NCBI RefSeq assembly: GCF_900091565.1
Contig: NZ_FMCV01000001.1
Location: 248,001-312,000 of the forward strand
Length of the DNA stretch: 64,000 bases
Source: Micromonospora marina
GTDB lineage: Bacteria; Actinomycetota; Actinomycetes; Mycobacteriales; Micromonosporaceae
Direction of reading: 5' to 3'
The translations under genes were made by a program, and so were the position numbers. Under the pieces are notes generated by a model. That model saw only the letters and a list, made by a program, of their open reading frames with translations, ran no database searches and was not told the DNA's origin. This document shows, one piece after another, positions 35,245-47,173 of this stretch; the first letter of the stretch is position 1; the number at the start of each line of letters is the position of its first letter.

Positions 35245-36702
35245 CTACAGCGGCTTCGGGGCGGGCGGGCGCTCGGTGCCGTACAGCCACGGGTCGAAGA
35301 CCTTCGCCAGCTTCTTGCCGGAGATCCGCTCGGCCAGCGCCACGAAGTCGGCGGTGGTGGCGTTGCCGTTCTTCCGCTCCGCCGCCCAGGTGCGCAGGAT
35401 CGTGAAGAACGCGGTGTCGCCCACCGCCACCCGCAGCGCGTGCACAGTCATCCCGCCCCGGTCGTAGACCGAACGGCTGAACAGGTTCGCCACGCCCGGC
35501 TTCCCCGGCGGCGTACGCCACACCTGCCCGCCGGCGTTCGCGTACTTCTGCTCGAACGTGCGCTGCACCGTGGTCGAGCCGCTGTGCTCGGCCCACAGCC
35601 ACTCGGCGTACGTGGCCAGCCCCTCGTTGAGCCAGATGTCCTGCCAGCGCTGGATCGACACGCTGTTGCCGTACCACTGGTGGGCCAGCTCGTGCGCGAC
35701 CACACCCGTGTTGTCGCCCTGCCGGAAGAAGCTCGCCGAGTAGACCGGCCGGCTCTGCGTCTCCAGCGCGTACCGGATCCGCTCGTCGGCGATCACCACG
35801 CCGCCGTACGAGTCGAACGGGTACGGCCCGAAGACGCTCTCCAGGTAGTCGGCGACCTCCACGGTGCGCGCGATGGACCGGTCCGGTGCGCCCTCGGCGA
35901 CCTGCGTGGTGACCGCGTGGTAGACCGGCCGCCCCTTGTGCTGGCCGGTGGTGACCCGGAACTTCCCGATCGCCACAGTGGTCAGGTAACTGGCCGTCGG
36001 CGCGGTCTCCGACCACTTCCAGGTGGTCCAGGCGCCGCTTGTCGACCTCCCCTTCGGCACGCCGTTGGAGACCGCCGTCAGTCCCTTCGGGACGGTCAGC
36101 TCGATGTCGTAGGTGGCCTTGTCCGACGGGTGGTCGTTGACCGGGAACCAGGTGCTCGCCGACTCCGGCTGCCCGAGCGCGATCGCCCCGTCGACGGTGT
36201 GCAGCCAGCCGCCCTCGCCCAGCACCTCGTTCCGCAGCGCCTCCGGCCGGCCGTCGTACCGGATCTCGGCGGTGAACCCGTTGCCGGAGGTCAGCCCGAT
36301 GGCCGGGGTGATCACCAGCTCGTCGTCCGTGCGGCTGTGCCGGGCATCGGCGCCGTCCACAGTCACCGAGCGGACGGTCAGCCCGGCCAGGTCCAGGTTG
36401 AACGCGGACAGGTCGGCGGTGGCGGTGGCCCGCACCGTGGCGGTGCCGCTGAGCTTGTCCGTGGCCGGGTCGTAGCGCACCTTGACCGTGTAGTGCGCGA
36501 CGTCGTACCCGCCGTTGCCGTAGCTCGGGAAGTACGGGTCGCCCGCGCCGGCCGCGCCGGGCGCGAACCCGCGCGTGGCCGCCGGGGTCGCCGTGGTGGG
36601 GGTTGCCGGTCCCGGGTCCGGCTCGGCCGACCCGCAGCCGGTCACCAGCAGCGTCCCGCAGGCCAGCAACCCGAGCCGTCGTCGTGCGCCACGCCGCGTC
36701 AT
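35245..36702 (-). CDS. M1 family metallopeptidase, lipoprotein (aminopeptidase N-like)
   Basis: 485 residues. Signal peptide with lipobox LVTGC (Cys23). After a Pro/Thr linker, the M1 N-terminal beta domain begins with GGYDVAHYTVKVRYDP. The zinc site HELAH (337-341) and distal Glu360 in WLNEGLATYAE are intact. The exopeptidase motif GAMEN-equivalent reads GVVIADERIR, lacking the classical sequence, as in other short bacterial M1 members. It would act on peptides outside the membrane. A paralogue follows 88 nt upstream on the same strand, so the two arose by tandem duplication. Confidence 0.9.
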   Translation of the reverse strand: MTRRGARRRLGLLACGTLLVTGCGSAEPDPGPATPTTATPAATRGFAPGAAGAGDPYFPSYGNGGYDVAHYTVKVRYDPATDKLSGTATVRATATADLSAFNLDLAGLTVRSVTVDGADARHSRTDDELVITPAIGLTSGNGFTAEIRYDGRPEALRNEVLGEGGWLHTVDGAIALGQPESASTWFPVNDHPSDKATYDIELTVPKGLTAVSNGVPKGRSTSGAWTTWKWSETAPTASYLTTVAIGKFRVTTGQHKGRPVYHAVTTQVAEGAPDRSIARTVEVADYLESVFGPYPFDSYGGVVIADERIRYALETQSRPVYSASFFRQGDNTGVVAHELAHQWYGNSVSIQRWQDIWLNEGLATYAEWLWAEHSGSTTVQRTFEQKYANAGGQVWRTPPGKPGVANLFSRSVYDRGGMTVHALRVAVGDTAFFTILRTWAAERKNGNATTADFVALAERISGKKLAKVFDPWLYGTERPPAPKPL

Positions 36703-36790
36703 CGCCTCGATCCCTCCCGGGGCCCGTTCGGCGGCCCCGCCGCGGGCCGCTCCGACCGCGGCAGCCTACCCAGCGGCGGTCACGCGTGCG

Positions 36791-38179
36791 TCACGGCAGT
36801 CCCGGTGGCGTCGCGCCGACCAGCCAGGCGTCCAGCAGCGCCCGCAACGGCCGCCCCGACGTGCGTTCGGCGTACCCGACGAAGTCGGCGGTGGTGACGT
36901 TGCCGTCGCGGTGCTGCGCCAGCCATCCGCGCAGCACGCGGTGGAACGTCTCGTCGCCCACCGCGCGGCGCAGCGCGTGCACCGCCAGCGCGCCCCGCTG
37001 GTAGACCGCGTCCCCGAACATCCCGGCCCGGCCCGGGTCGACAGTGGGCTGCGACCAGTCGGTGGTCGCGTACCGTTCGGCGACCGTCTGCGCCACCGTC
37101 CGGCCGCCGTCGTGCTCGGCCCAGAGCCATTCGGCGTACGTGGCGAAGCCCTCGTTGAGCCAGATGTCGCTCCACCGGGCCACCGAGACGCTGTCGCCGA
37201 ACCACTGGTGGGCAAGCTCGTGCGCGACCACCTCGGTGTTCGGCCGGTCCCCGCGGAAGAACGCCGGGCCGTAGACCGGCCGGCTCTGCGTCTCCAGCGC
37301 GTACCGGATCCGCTCGTCGGCGACCACCACGCCGCCGTACGCCTCGAACGGGTACGGCCCGAAGCGCGCGGCCAGGAAGTCGGCGACCTCGCCGGTGCGG
37401 GCCACCGACGCGGCGGCCGGCCCGTCCGGTGGCAGTGCCGCGGCGACGGCGGTGACCATCGGCTTGCCGGCGTGTGTGCCGTTGCTGACCCGGTAGTCGC
37501 CGATCACCAGCGTGCTCAGGTAGCTCGCCATCGGCGCGCGCTCGGCCCAGCGCCAGGTGCTCCACCCGCCGCTGGAGGTCCGGCCCTCCGGCACCCCGTT
37601 CGACAGCGCGGCGAGCCCGTCCGGCACGGTGACCGCGAGGTCGTACGTGGCCTTGTCCGACGGGTGGTCGTTGACCGGGTACCAGGTGCTCGCCGACTCC
37701 GGCTGGCCGAGCGCTATCGCACCGTCCGGTGTGGCGTGGAAGCCGCCGTCGCCCAGTACGGCGTTCGGCAGCGGCTGCGGCACCCCGCCGTACGTGACCT
37801 CGACCGTGAACCGCTTCCCGGACGGCAGCCCGCGCGGCGGGGTGACGATCAGCTCGGCGCCGTCGTGGCGGTGCTTCGCCGCCCCGCCGTCCACCCGTAC
37901 CCGCTCCACGTCCAGCCCGGCCAGGTCGAGCTGGAAGCGGGACAGCGCGCGGGTGGCGGTGACGGTCAGCGTGGCGGTGCCGGTGAGCCGGTCGGTGGCC
38001 GGGTCGTACCGCACGTCGAGCGCGTAGTGGCCCACGTCGTAGCCGCCGTTGCCGGCCCCCGGCACGTACGGGTCACCGGCGTCCGCCGCGCCCGGCCGGA
38101 ACCCGTCGTCGCCGGTGCACCCGCTCAGCGCGAGCGCCGCCGCCACCAGCCCGGCCGCCCAGATCCGCCCCCGTCTCAC
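36791..38179 (-). CDS. M1 family metallopeptidase, lipoprotein (paralogue)
   Basis: 462 residues from GTG 38179. Lipobox ALSGC near residue 20. GGYDVGHYALDVRYDP, the zinc site HELAHQWFGDSV and WLNEGFATYAEWLW match the neighbouring M1 gene closely across the whole length. The region equivalent to GAMEN is GVVVADERIR. Both proteins keep every zinc ligand, so both are probably active; different specificity is possible. The gene is first in a minus-strand pair and is preceded by a region with short tandem repeats. Confidence 0.9.
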   Translation of the reverse strand: MRRGRIWAAGLVAAALALSGCTGDDGFRPGAADAGDPYVPGAGNGGYDVGHYALDVRYDPATDRLTGTATLTVTATRALSRFQLDLAGLDVERVRVDGGAAKHRHDGAELIVTPPRGLPSGKRFTVEVTYGGVPQPLPNAVLGDGGFHATPDGAIALGQPESASTWYPVNDHPSDKATYDLAVTVPDGLAALSNGVPEGRTSSGGWSTWRWAERAPMASYLSTLVIGDYRVSNGTHAGKPMVTAVAAALPPDGPAAASVARTGEVADFLAARFGPYPFEAYGGVVVADERIRYALETQSRPVYGPAFFRGDRPNTEVVAHELAHQWFGDSVSVARWSDIWLNEGFATYAEWLWAEHDGGRTVAQTVAERYATTDWSQPTVDPGRAGMFGDAVYQRGALAVHALRRAVGDETFHRVLRGWLAQHRDGNVTTADFVGYAERTSGRPLRALLDAWLVGATPPGLP

Positions 38180-38250
38180 CCGGCGAGCCTAGACGCGCGA
38201 GCGCGCGGGCGGGGCCGGAACAGGTCCGCGCCGCGCGCCCACGTCGTCAT

Positions 38251-38300
38251 GCGGTGCTCAACGGTGCTCGGTGGTGCTCAGCGGTGCTCGGTGGTGCTCA
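38251..38300. repeat. Five tandem 10-bp repeats overlapping the guaB3 stop codon
   Basis: Five consecutive 10-mers of pattern NNGGTGCTCR: GCGGTGCTCA, ACGGTGCTCG, GTGGTGCTCA, GCGGTGCTCG, GTGGTGCTCA. The last contains the guaB3 stop (TCA 38298-38300). Read as 20-bp units, two copies are 19/20 identical. Confidence 0.8.
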
Positions 38301-39416
38301 GCGGTCGAGGACCAGCCCGACCTTCTGGAACTCCTTCAGGTCGCGGTAGCCGCACTTGGCCATCGCGCGCCGCAGCCCGCCGAAGAGGTTGAGCTGGCCG
38401 TCCGGCTCGTCGGCCGGGCCGAACAGCAGCTTCTCCATCGAGCCGAGCGGCTCACCGGCCACCTCGAACGCGCCACGGGGCAGCGACGGGTGGCTGGCCG
38501 CGGAGTGCCACCAGGCGCCGCCGGCCGGCGCCTCCTCGCACAGCGACAGCGGCTCCCCGAGCATCACCGCGTCCGCCCCGCAGCCGAGCGCCTTGGCGAT
38601 GTCGCCGGAGGTCTGCATGTCGCCGTCGGCGATCAGGTGCACGTACCGGCCGCCGGTCTCGTCCAGGTAGTCGCGGCGGGCAGCGGCGGCGTCGGCGATG
38701 GCGGTGGCCATCGGCACCCGGATGCCGAGCACCGACTCGGTGGTCGACCAGTCGTCGCCGCCGATGCCCACGATCACACCGGCCGCGCCGGTACGCATCA
38801 GGTGCAGCGCGGTCTTGTAGTCGGTGCAGCCGCCCACGACGACCGGCAGGTCCAGGTCGGCGATGAACTCCTTGAGGTTCAGCGGCTCGTCGGTGGTGGA
38901 GACGTGCTCGGCCGAGACGAGCGTGCCCTGGATGACCAGGATGTCCACGCCCGCGTCGAGGATCACCGGGGCCAGCGCCAGGGTGTGCTGCGGGGAGACC
39001 CGCACCGCCACCGTGCCGCCGCCCTCGCGCAGCTCACGCACCCGCTCGGCGATCAGGTCGGGGCGGATCGGCTCGGCGTAGACCTCCTGGAGGCGCTTGG
39101 TCGCCCGCGCGTCCTCGCCGAGACCGGCCAGCTCCTCCAGGATCTTGGCCGGGTTCTCGTACCGGGTCCAGAGGCCCTCGACGTTCAGCACGCCGAGGCC
39201 GCCGAGCTGGCCGAGCCGGACCGCCGAGGCGGGGCTCATGGTCGCGTCGGAGGGGTGCGCGACGCAGGGGATGCCGAACTGGTACGCGTCGAGCTGCCAC
39301 GCGGTGGAGACGTCGTCGACGTCCCGGGTGCGGCGGCTCGGCACGATGGCGATGTCGTCCAGGTGGTAGCCGCGCTGCGCGGTCTTGCCCAGCCCGATCT
39401 CGACCACGTCACGCAT
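38298..39416 (-). CDS. guaB3: GuaB3 family IMP dehydrogenase-related protein
   Basis: 372 residues starting MRDVVEIGLGKTAQRGYHLDD, a typical GuaB3 start. It is a TIM barrel without the CBS pair, with the phosphate-binding loop GIGGDDWSTTES where true IMPDH has the catalytic-Cys loop GPGAICTTR. In actinomycetes guaB3 sits next to guaB, as here (30 nt gap, same strand). Some GuaB3 proteins are reported to act as GMP reductases in cyanobacteria and elsewhere; the activity of this one is not evident from sequence. Confidence 0.92.
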   Translation of the reverse strand: MRDVVEIGLGKTAQRGYHLDDIAIVPSRRTRDVDDVSTAWQLDAYQFGIPCVAHPSDATMSPASAVRLGQLGGLGVLNVEGLWTRYENPAKILEELAGLGEDARATKRLQEVYAEPIRPDLIAERVRELREGGGTVAVRVSPQHTLALAPVILDAGVDILVIQGTLVSAEHVSTTDEPLNLKEFIADLDLPVVVGGCTDYKTALHLMRTGAAGVIVGIGGDDWSTTESVLGIRVPMATAIADAAAARRDYLDETGGRYVHLIADGDMQTSGDIAKALGCGADAVMLGEPLSLCEEAPAGGAWWHSAASHPSLPRGAFEVAGEPLGSMEKLLFGPADEPDGQLNLFGGLRRAMAKCGYRDLKEFQKVGLVLDR

Positions 39417-39446
39417 GGGGGACTCCAGGTGGTTGGGGGTGGTGGG

Positions 39447-41093
<1,647 letters not shown>

Positions 41094-41206
41094 TCATCGT
41101 ACCCACCTGCCCCTGCGCGCCCGGGCAGCGGCGGGCCCGAGGGTAGGCCGGGCCACAGCACGGGCGGGGGCGGGCTTTCCGGCGGCTCGGGGTCTACGGT
41201 GAAGGG

Positions 41207-41611
41207 GTGCACGACGAGCCCATCGACCCGTTCAACGGCGACCCGGCCGATCCGGCTGCCGGCCTGCACGATCCCGGCGACGACGACGCGCTCGACCCGC
41301 TGACCGAGGTCGAGCGCCAGGACGTCCTGGAGGATCTCGCCGATCTGGAGATCTACCAGGCGTTGCTCCAGCCGATCGGCGTGCGCGGCCTGGTGATCGA
41401 GTGCGAGGACTGCCGCGAGCCCCACTACTTCGACTGGGACCTGCTGCGCGGCAACCTGCGCCACCTGCTCAACTCGGGGCGTCCCCGGGTGCACGAGCCG
41501 GCCTACGACCCGGACCCGGACCACTACGTGAGCTGGGACTACGCCCGCGGCTACGCCGACGGCGTGCACGACACGCTCACCGAAGGGACCGACGACACCG
41601 CCTCGGAGTGA
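41207..41611 (+). CDS. DUF5319 family protein
   Basis: 134 residues, strongly acidic, from GTG 41207. TACGGT about 7 nt before the GTG suggests a leaderless transcript. The central part, LEIYQALLQPIGVRGLVIEC, followed by EDCREPHYFDWDLLRGNL and YARGYADGVHD, matches the actinobacterial DUF5319 family found next to guaB. No signal peptide or helix is seen. Two Cys in ECEDC could bind metal, but this is speculative. Function unknown; it ends 12 nt from the convergent BldM-like gene. Confidence 0.85.
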   Translation: MHDEPIDPFNGDPADPAAGLHDPGDDDALDPLTEVERQDVLEDLADLEIYQALLQPIGVRGLVIECEDCREPHYFDWDLLRGNLRHLLNSGRPRVHEPAYDPDPDHYVSWDYARGYADGVHDTLTEGTDDTASE

Positions 41612-41623
41612 CTCCCGCCCGGG

Positions 41624-42442
41624 TCAGGCCACCAGGCCGGCCCGGAACCCGGCCGCCACGGCGTGCGCCCGGTCGCGCGCGCCGAGCTTGCGGAACAGCC
41701 GCCGGGCGTGCGTCTTGACCGTGTCCTCGGAGACGAACAGCTCCCGCCCGATCTCCGCGTTGCTCTTGCCCTCGGCCATGCCGAGCAGCACCTGAAGCTC
41801 CCGCTCGGTCAGGCCGATCGCGCTGCGCGGCGCCCGCGCCGGCCGCTGGGCCGTCCCCGGCCGGGGCGCCTCCGCGCCGTCGGCCGCCGCCGGGTCGTCC
41901 GGATCGTCGCCCCGTTGCACGGGCACCACGGTGGGCAGGCCCGCGGCGTCCACCGGCGCCGTCGCCGGCCAGCCGGGCCCACCCTGGGTACGCCCCGGCG
42001 CCGCCGACCGGGTCGGCCCGCCCACCGCCGCCGCGTCCCGGGCGGTGTCCGCCACCCGGCGCCTGTTGCTCCGCCCGGCGGCGGAGAGCAGCAGCAGCGC
42101 CTTGGCCACCGCGCTGGTCAGGTCGTGGTCGGCGTTCTGGATCAGGCCGCGCGCACCGGCGCTGATGGTGGCCGCCGCCGACTCCGACTCCTCGGTGCCG
42201 AGCAGCAGCACCGCTGCCTGCGGGGCGCGGGCGAGCACCCGCCGGACGAAGCCGGCGCTGTCCGGGCGGGTCAGGGCGGTGTCGGCGAGCACCACGTCCA
42301 CCGGACGCTCGGCGAGCCGCAACATCACCTCCGGATCGGAGACGGCCGTCCGGACGACGCCGGACAGCCCGAGCCGCGCCGCCGCGGAGGTCAGATGCTG
42401 GGCCGCCAATGGTGTCCGAACGCACACAAGAACACTACGCAC
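41624..42442 (-). CDS. bldM: BldM-like atypical response regulator (LuxR family)
   Basis: 272 residues from GTG 42442, with GAGGAGA 6 nt upstream. The C-terminal helix-turn-helix (LTERELQVLLGMAEGKSNAE, IGRELFVSEDTVKTHARRLF, KLGARDRAHAVAAGF) is nearly that of Streptomyces BldM. The N-terminal receiver (~1-120) is atypical: VCVRTP replaces the acidic pair and an Asp remains in VVLADTAL. A ~75-residue Pro/Asp/Gly linker separates the domains. The neighbourhood (guaB3, guaB, whiB-like, groES-groEL) also matches the bldM locus. Likely a phosphorylation-independent developmental regulator; the gene name is by similarity and synteny. Confidence 0.75.
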   Translation of the reverse strand: MRSVLVCVRTPLAAQHLTSAAARLGLSGVVRTAVSDPEVMLRLAERPVDVVLADTALTRPDSAGFVRRVLARAPQAAVLLLGTEESESAAATISAGARGLIQNADHDLTSAVAKALLLLSAAGRSNRRRVADTARDAAAVGGPTRSAAPGRTQGGPGWPATAPVDAAGLPTVVPVQRGDDPDDPAAADGAEAPRPGTAQRPARAPRSAIGLTERELQVLLGMAEGKSNAEIGRELFVSEDTVKTHARRLFRKLGARDRAHAVAAGFRAGLVA

Positions 42443-42693
42443 AGTGGTCTCCTCTCCGACTCAGAGCAGACCATGCGGAGGTGAGGTCGGGAGGGGGTTC
42501 CGGGCAATCATCAGAACTTTTCCGACAGATGGGGCATATGCCGCCGGATGTCCGAGGTTTTCGATCACAGATGTGTGAGGCGCGGACCGCTCGGGTACCG
42601 AGGGTTCATCCGGAACCGGCATCCCGCGCGGACCGCCGCCCGGTAGCTGGCAACGAACATTCTCCGCGGTGCCGCGCGGGAGGAGGGGTGCTG

Positions 42694-43077
42694 ATGTCGA
42701 ACGTACGTAGGCTGCCTGGACCGATCGACGAGCTCTGGGACTGGCAGCGGCTCGGAGCCTGCCGTGGCCGCGACAGCGCGCAGTTCTTCCACCCGGACGG
42801 CGAGCGCGGCTCCTCCCGGCTGCGCCGCGAGACCGGCGCCAAGTCGGTCTGCCGCGCCTGCCCGGTACGCGCCGAGTGCGCCGCCCACGCGCTCTCCGTG
42901 CGCGAGCCGTACGGCGTCTGGGGCGGGTTCAGCGAGTCCGAGCGGCTGCGGCTGCTCGCCCTCGGCTGGGAGGACCTGGCCGACCGCCGGCAGACCACTG
43001 TGGACATCGCCCGGCTGGAGGCACGCCTCGGCCGGCCGCACAACACCGCCGTGCCGGACCAGCGCAAGGTCGCCTGA
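42694..43077 (+). CDS. WhiB-family iron-sulfur transcription regulator
   Basis: 127 residues from ATG 42694, with a GGAGGAGGGG-type site upstream. The four [4Fe-4S] ligands are Cys23 (GACRG), Cys53 and Cys56 (VCRAC) and Cys62 (AEC). The sigma-binding turn GVWGG is at 74-78, followed by a basic C-terminus (ARLEARLGRPHN). WhiB proteins bind the primary sigma factor and act in the cytoplasm as redox-sensitive regulators. Divergent from the BldM-like gene, the arrangement seen around bldM in Streptomyces. Which Wbl subfamily it belongs to cannot be settled here. Confidence 0.92.
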   Translation: MSNVRRLPGPIDELWDWQRLGACRGRDSAQFFHPDGERGSSRLRRETGAKSVCRACPVRAECAAHALSVREPYGVWGGFSESERLRLLALGWEDLADRRQTTVDIARLEARLGRPHNTAVPDQRKVA

Positions 43078-43093
43078 CCGGCCTCACGACCCC

Positions 43094-43128
43094 CGACGCC
43101 GCGCCCCGATCTCCGGGGCGCGGCGTCG
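43094..43128. terminator. Terminator between whiB-like gene and Mo-oxidoreductase gene
   Basis: A 14-bp stem, CGACGCCGCGCCCC (43094-43107) with GGGGCGCGGCGTCG (43115-43128), has a 7-nt loop and lies between convergent genes. Confidence 0.8.
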
Positions 43129-43155
43129 TGCCGTCCCACCCCGGGGTGGCGGTGG

Positions 43156-44763
43156 TCAGGCCACGGTGACCCTTACCGTGTGCCACCCCGTTGCCCCGTC
43201 GGGGGCGACCGGGGCGCGCTGTTCCGTCTGGGTCTCACCGGTCGTGTCGGTCGCCCGGACCTCGAGCGTGTGCTCGCCCGGCGTCGCGTCCCACCGCCAG
43301 GACCACTGCACCCAGGTGTCCGCCGACACCGCCGGGGCGAGCGTCGCCTCCTGCCAGGCACCGCCGTCGACGCGTACCTCGACGCGGGCGATGCCGCGGT
43401 GCTGCGCCCACGCCACACCGGCCACCGTCACCGTCCCGGCCGCCGGGCGGCTGCGAGGTCGGGGCGTGTCGATCCGGGACTGCGTCTTGACCGGGCCCTG
43501 CGCCGACCAGCCGCGCGGCACCCAGTACGCGTCGAAGTCGGCGAAGCTGGTCAACTCCAGCTCGGTGAGCCACTTGCAGGCCGACACGTACCCGTAGAGG
43601 CCGGGCACCACCATCCGCACCGGGAAGCCGTGCTGGATCGGCAGCGGCTCGCCGTTCATGCCGACCGCGAGCAGCGCGTCCCGCCCGTCGCGCAGCACCG
43701 AGGTGGGCGTGCCGCAGGTCCAGCCGTCGACCGCACGCCCCACCACCTGGTCCGCGCCGTCGACCGGACCGGCCTCGTCGAGCAGCTCCTTGATCGGTAC
43801 GCCGAGCCAGCGCGCGTTGCCGATCAGGTCACCGCCCACCTCGTTGGAGACGCAGGCGAGCGTCACGTACCGCTCGACCATCGGGCGGGCCAGCAGGTCG
43901 TCGAAGCTCAGCTCGATCGGGTTGCGCACACGCCCGTGGATCCGCAACCGCCAGGTGGCCGGGTCCACCTGCGGCACCACCAGCGCCGTGTCGATCCGGT
44001 AGAACTCCCGGTTCGGCGTCACGTACGGCGCGAGCCGGGGCAGCGACAGGTCCGCTCCGGCCGGCACCTGCGGGGCGGGCGTGGCCGGGGCGGGTAGCGT
44101 CACCGCCTCCCGGGCCGCTGACACGCCGCGCCGCCCGGCCAGCCAGTGCCCGCCCAGCCCGGCCACCGTCGCCGCGCCGGTCAGCAGGCCGGCGCCACGC
44201 AGGAACCGCCGCCGCGACTCCGCGTCGTCGTCGTGCCGGACCGGCTCCCAGCCGCCGGAGGTCTCCCCCTCGCGGGCGAGCGCGGCGACCGCCGGAGGCG
44301 GTGTCGGCTGCGCGGCCACGCCCCGGCCGGGCCGCAGCGGACCGGCCACGAACGCCCAGAGCGTCAGCGCACCCAGTCCGCCGCCGACCAGGGAGGGCAG
44401 CGCGTCGAACGCGTCCGCGCCGGCCCGGGTCAGCGCGGCGGCGACGCCGAGCATTGTGAACGCGGCGATGCCGGCCAGGCCGACCACCAGCCGCCGGGCC
44501 GCGGCCAGACCGAGCAGCGCCCCGAACGCGGCCAGCAGCAGCGCCGTCCCGACCAGCAGGGCGATCTTGTCGTACGCGCCGAAGACGTCGATGGCGAACT
44601 GCTTGAGCGGCTCGGGCACGCCGTCGACGACGAGCCCGCCGACGGCGACGAGCGGAGCGGACCGGGGACCGGTCAGGACCGCCACGGGTTCGGCGGTGCC
44701 GAGTGCCACCACGGCGGCGACGACACCGGCAAGCGCCGCGCGGCGGCGGGAGAGGGTGCTCAC
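43156..44763 (-). CDS. Membrane-anchored molybdopterin-dependent oxidoreductase (sulfite-oxidase family)
   Basis: 535 residues from GTG 44763 (VSTLSRRRAALAG). Four helices occupy about residues 9-30, 66-88, 92-112 and 122-141. A twin-arginine-like SRRRFLRG at ~183-190 precedes another hydrophobic stretch, so the catalytic part may be placed outside the membrane. The Moco domain (PNREFYRIDTALVVPQVD onward) has the Mo-ligand Cys304 in TLACVSNEVGG, then IQHGFPVRMVVPGLYG. The C-terminal dimerisation (Ig-like) domain contains GVAWAQHRGIARVEVRVDGG. Substrate unknown; haem is absent. Confidence 0.88.
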   Translation of the reverse strand: MSTLSRRRAALAGVVAAVVALGTAEPVAVLTGPRSAPLVAVGGLVVDGVPEPLKQFAIDVFGAYDKIALLVGTALLLAAFGALLGLAAARRLVVGLAGIAAFTMLGVAAALTRAGADAFDALPSLVGGGLGALTLWAFVAGPLRPGRGVAAQPTPPPAVAALAREGETSGGWEPVRHDDDAESRRRFLRGAGLLTGAATVAGLGGHWLAGRRGVSAAREAVTLPAPATPAPQVPAGADLSLPRLAPYVTPNREFYRIDTALVVPQVDPATWRLRIHGRVRNPIELSFDDLLARPMVERYVTLACVSNEVGGDLIGNARWLGVPIKELLDEAGPVDGADQVVGRAVDGWTCGTPTSVLRDGRDALLAVGMNGEPLPIQHGFPVRMVVPGLYGYVSACKWLTELELTSFADFDAYWVPRGWSAQGPVKTQSRIDTPRPRSRPAAGTVTVAGVAWAQHRGIARVEVRVDGGAWQEATLAPAVSADTWVQWSWRWDATPGEHTLEVRATDTTGETQTEQRAPVAPDGATGWHTVRVTVA

Positions 44764-44829
44764 GACGCCCAGTCTGGTCGACCCGCCGGTCCGGCTGCCA
44801 ATGTCGTCAGCGTTCCGTAAGCAGATGCG

Positions 44830-44868
44830 CGTCAGGGCACACCACCGGGTCGGCGGTGTGCCCTGACG
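44830..44868 (-). terminator. Terminator of the groES-groEL operon
   Basis: A perfect 14-bp stem, CGTCAGGGCACACC (44830-44843) with GGTGTGCCCTGACG (44855-44868), lies 20 nt after the groEL stop on the minus strand. Confidence 0.8.
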
Positions 44869-44887
44869 TCGGGCCGTGCTCCTCGGG

Positions 44888-46919
<2,032 letters not shown>

Positions 46920-47053
46920 ACCCTCCCGGGTACTTGGTGTCGTTGCCGGCCGGCACGCCGACCAGCGTCAATCTGCCTCATGCCACCGGGCGGGGCCGTC
47001 GTCGCGGGTGCCGGTCCGCCTGGCGCTCAACCTCCGGGCGCGAGGCTCGGGGG

Positions 47054-47080
47054 TTGGCACCCTCAGGGTGAGAGTGCTAA
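47054..47080 (-). promoter_or_regulatory. CIRCE operator (HrcA), proximal copy
   Basis: On the plus strand TTGGCACCC, nine spacer bases, then GAGTGCTAA: a match to the TTAGCACTC-n9-GAGTGCTAA consensus with two changes in the left arm. It lies downstream of the -10 box of the groES promoter. Confidence 0.88.
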
Positions 47081-47084
47081 TCGC

Positions 47085-47113
47085 AGGTTATTCCTCGGCT
47101 AGCACTCCGTCAA
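47085..47113 (-). promoter_or_regulatory. groES-groEL promoter
   Basis: On the minus strand TTGACG (47113-47108) and TAACCT (47090-47085) are 17 nt apart. The -35 box lies in the spacer of the distal CIRCE element and the -10 box between the two elements, so HrcA binding would block polymerase. Confidence 0.75.
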
Positions 47114-47125
47114 GGAGAGTGCCAA
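47099..47125 (-). promoter_or_regulatory. CIRCE operator (HrcA), distal copy
   Basis: CTAGCACTC, nine spacer bases, then GAGTGCCAA on the plus strand; two changes from the consensus. It contains the -35 box of the groES promoter and also lies 49 nt upstream of the divergent methyltransferase gene. Confidence 0.88.
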
Positions 47126-47173
47126 CGCGTCGCCCTCCGTGTCGCGCCGGAACCGGGCCGGGACAATGAGCGC

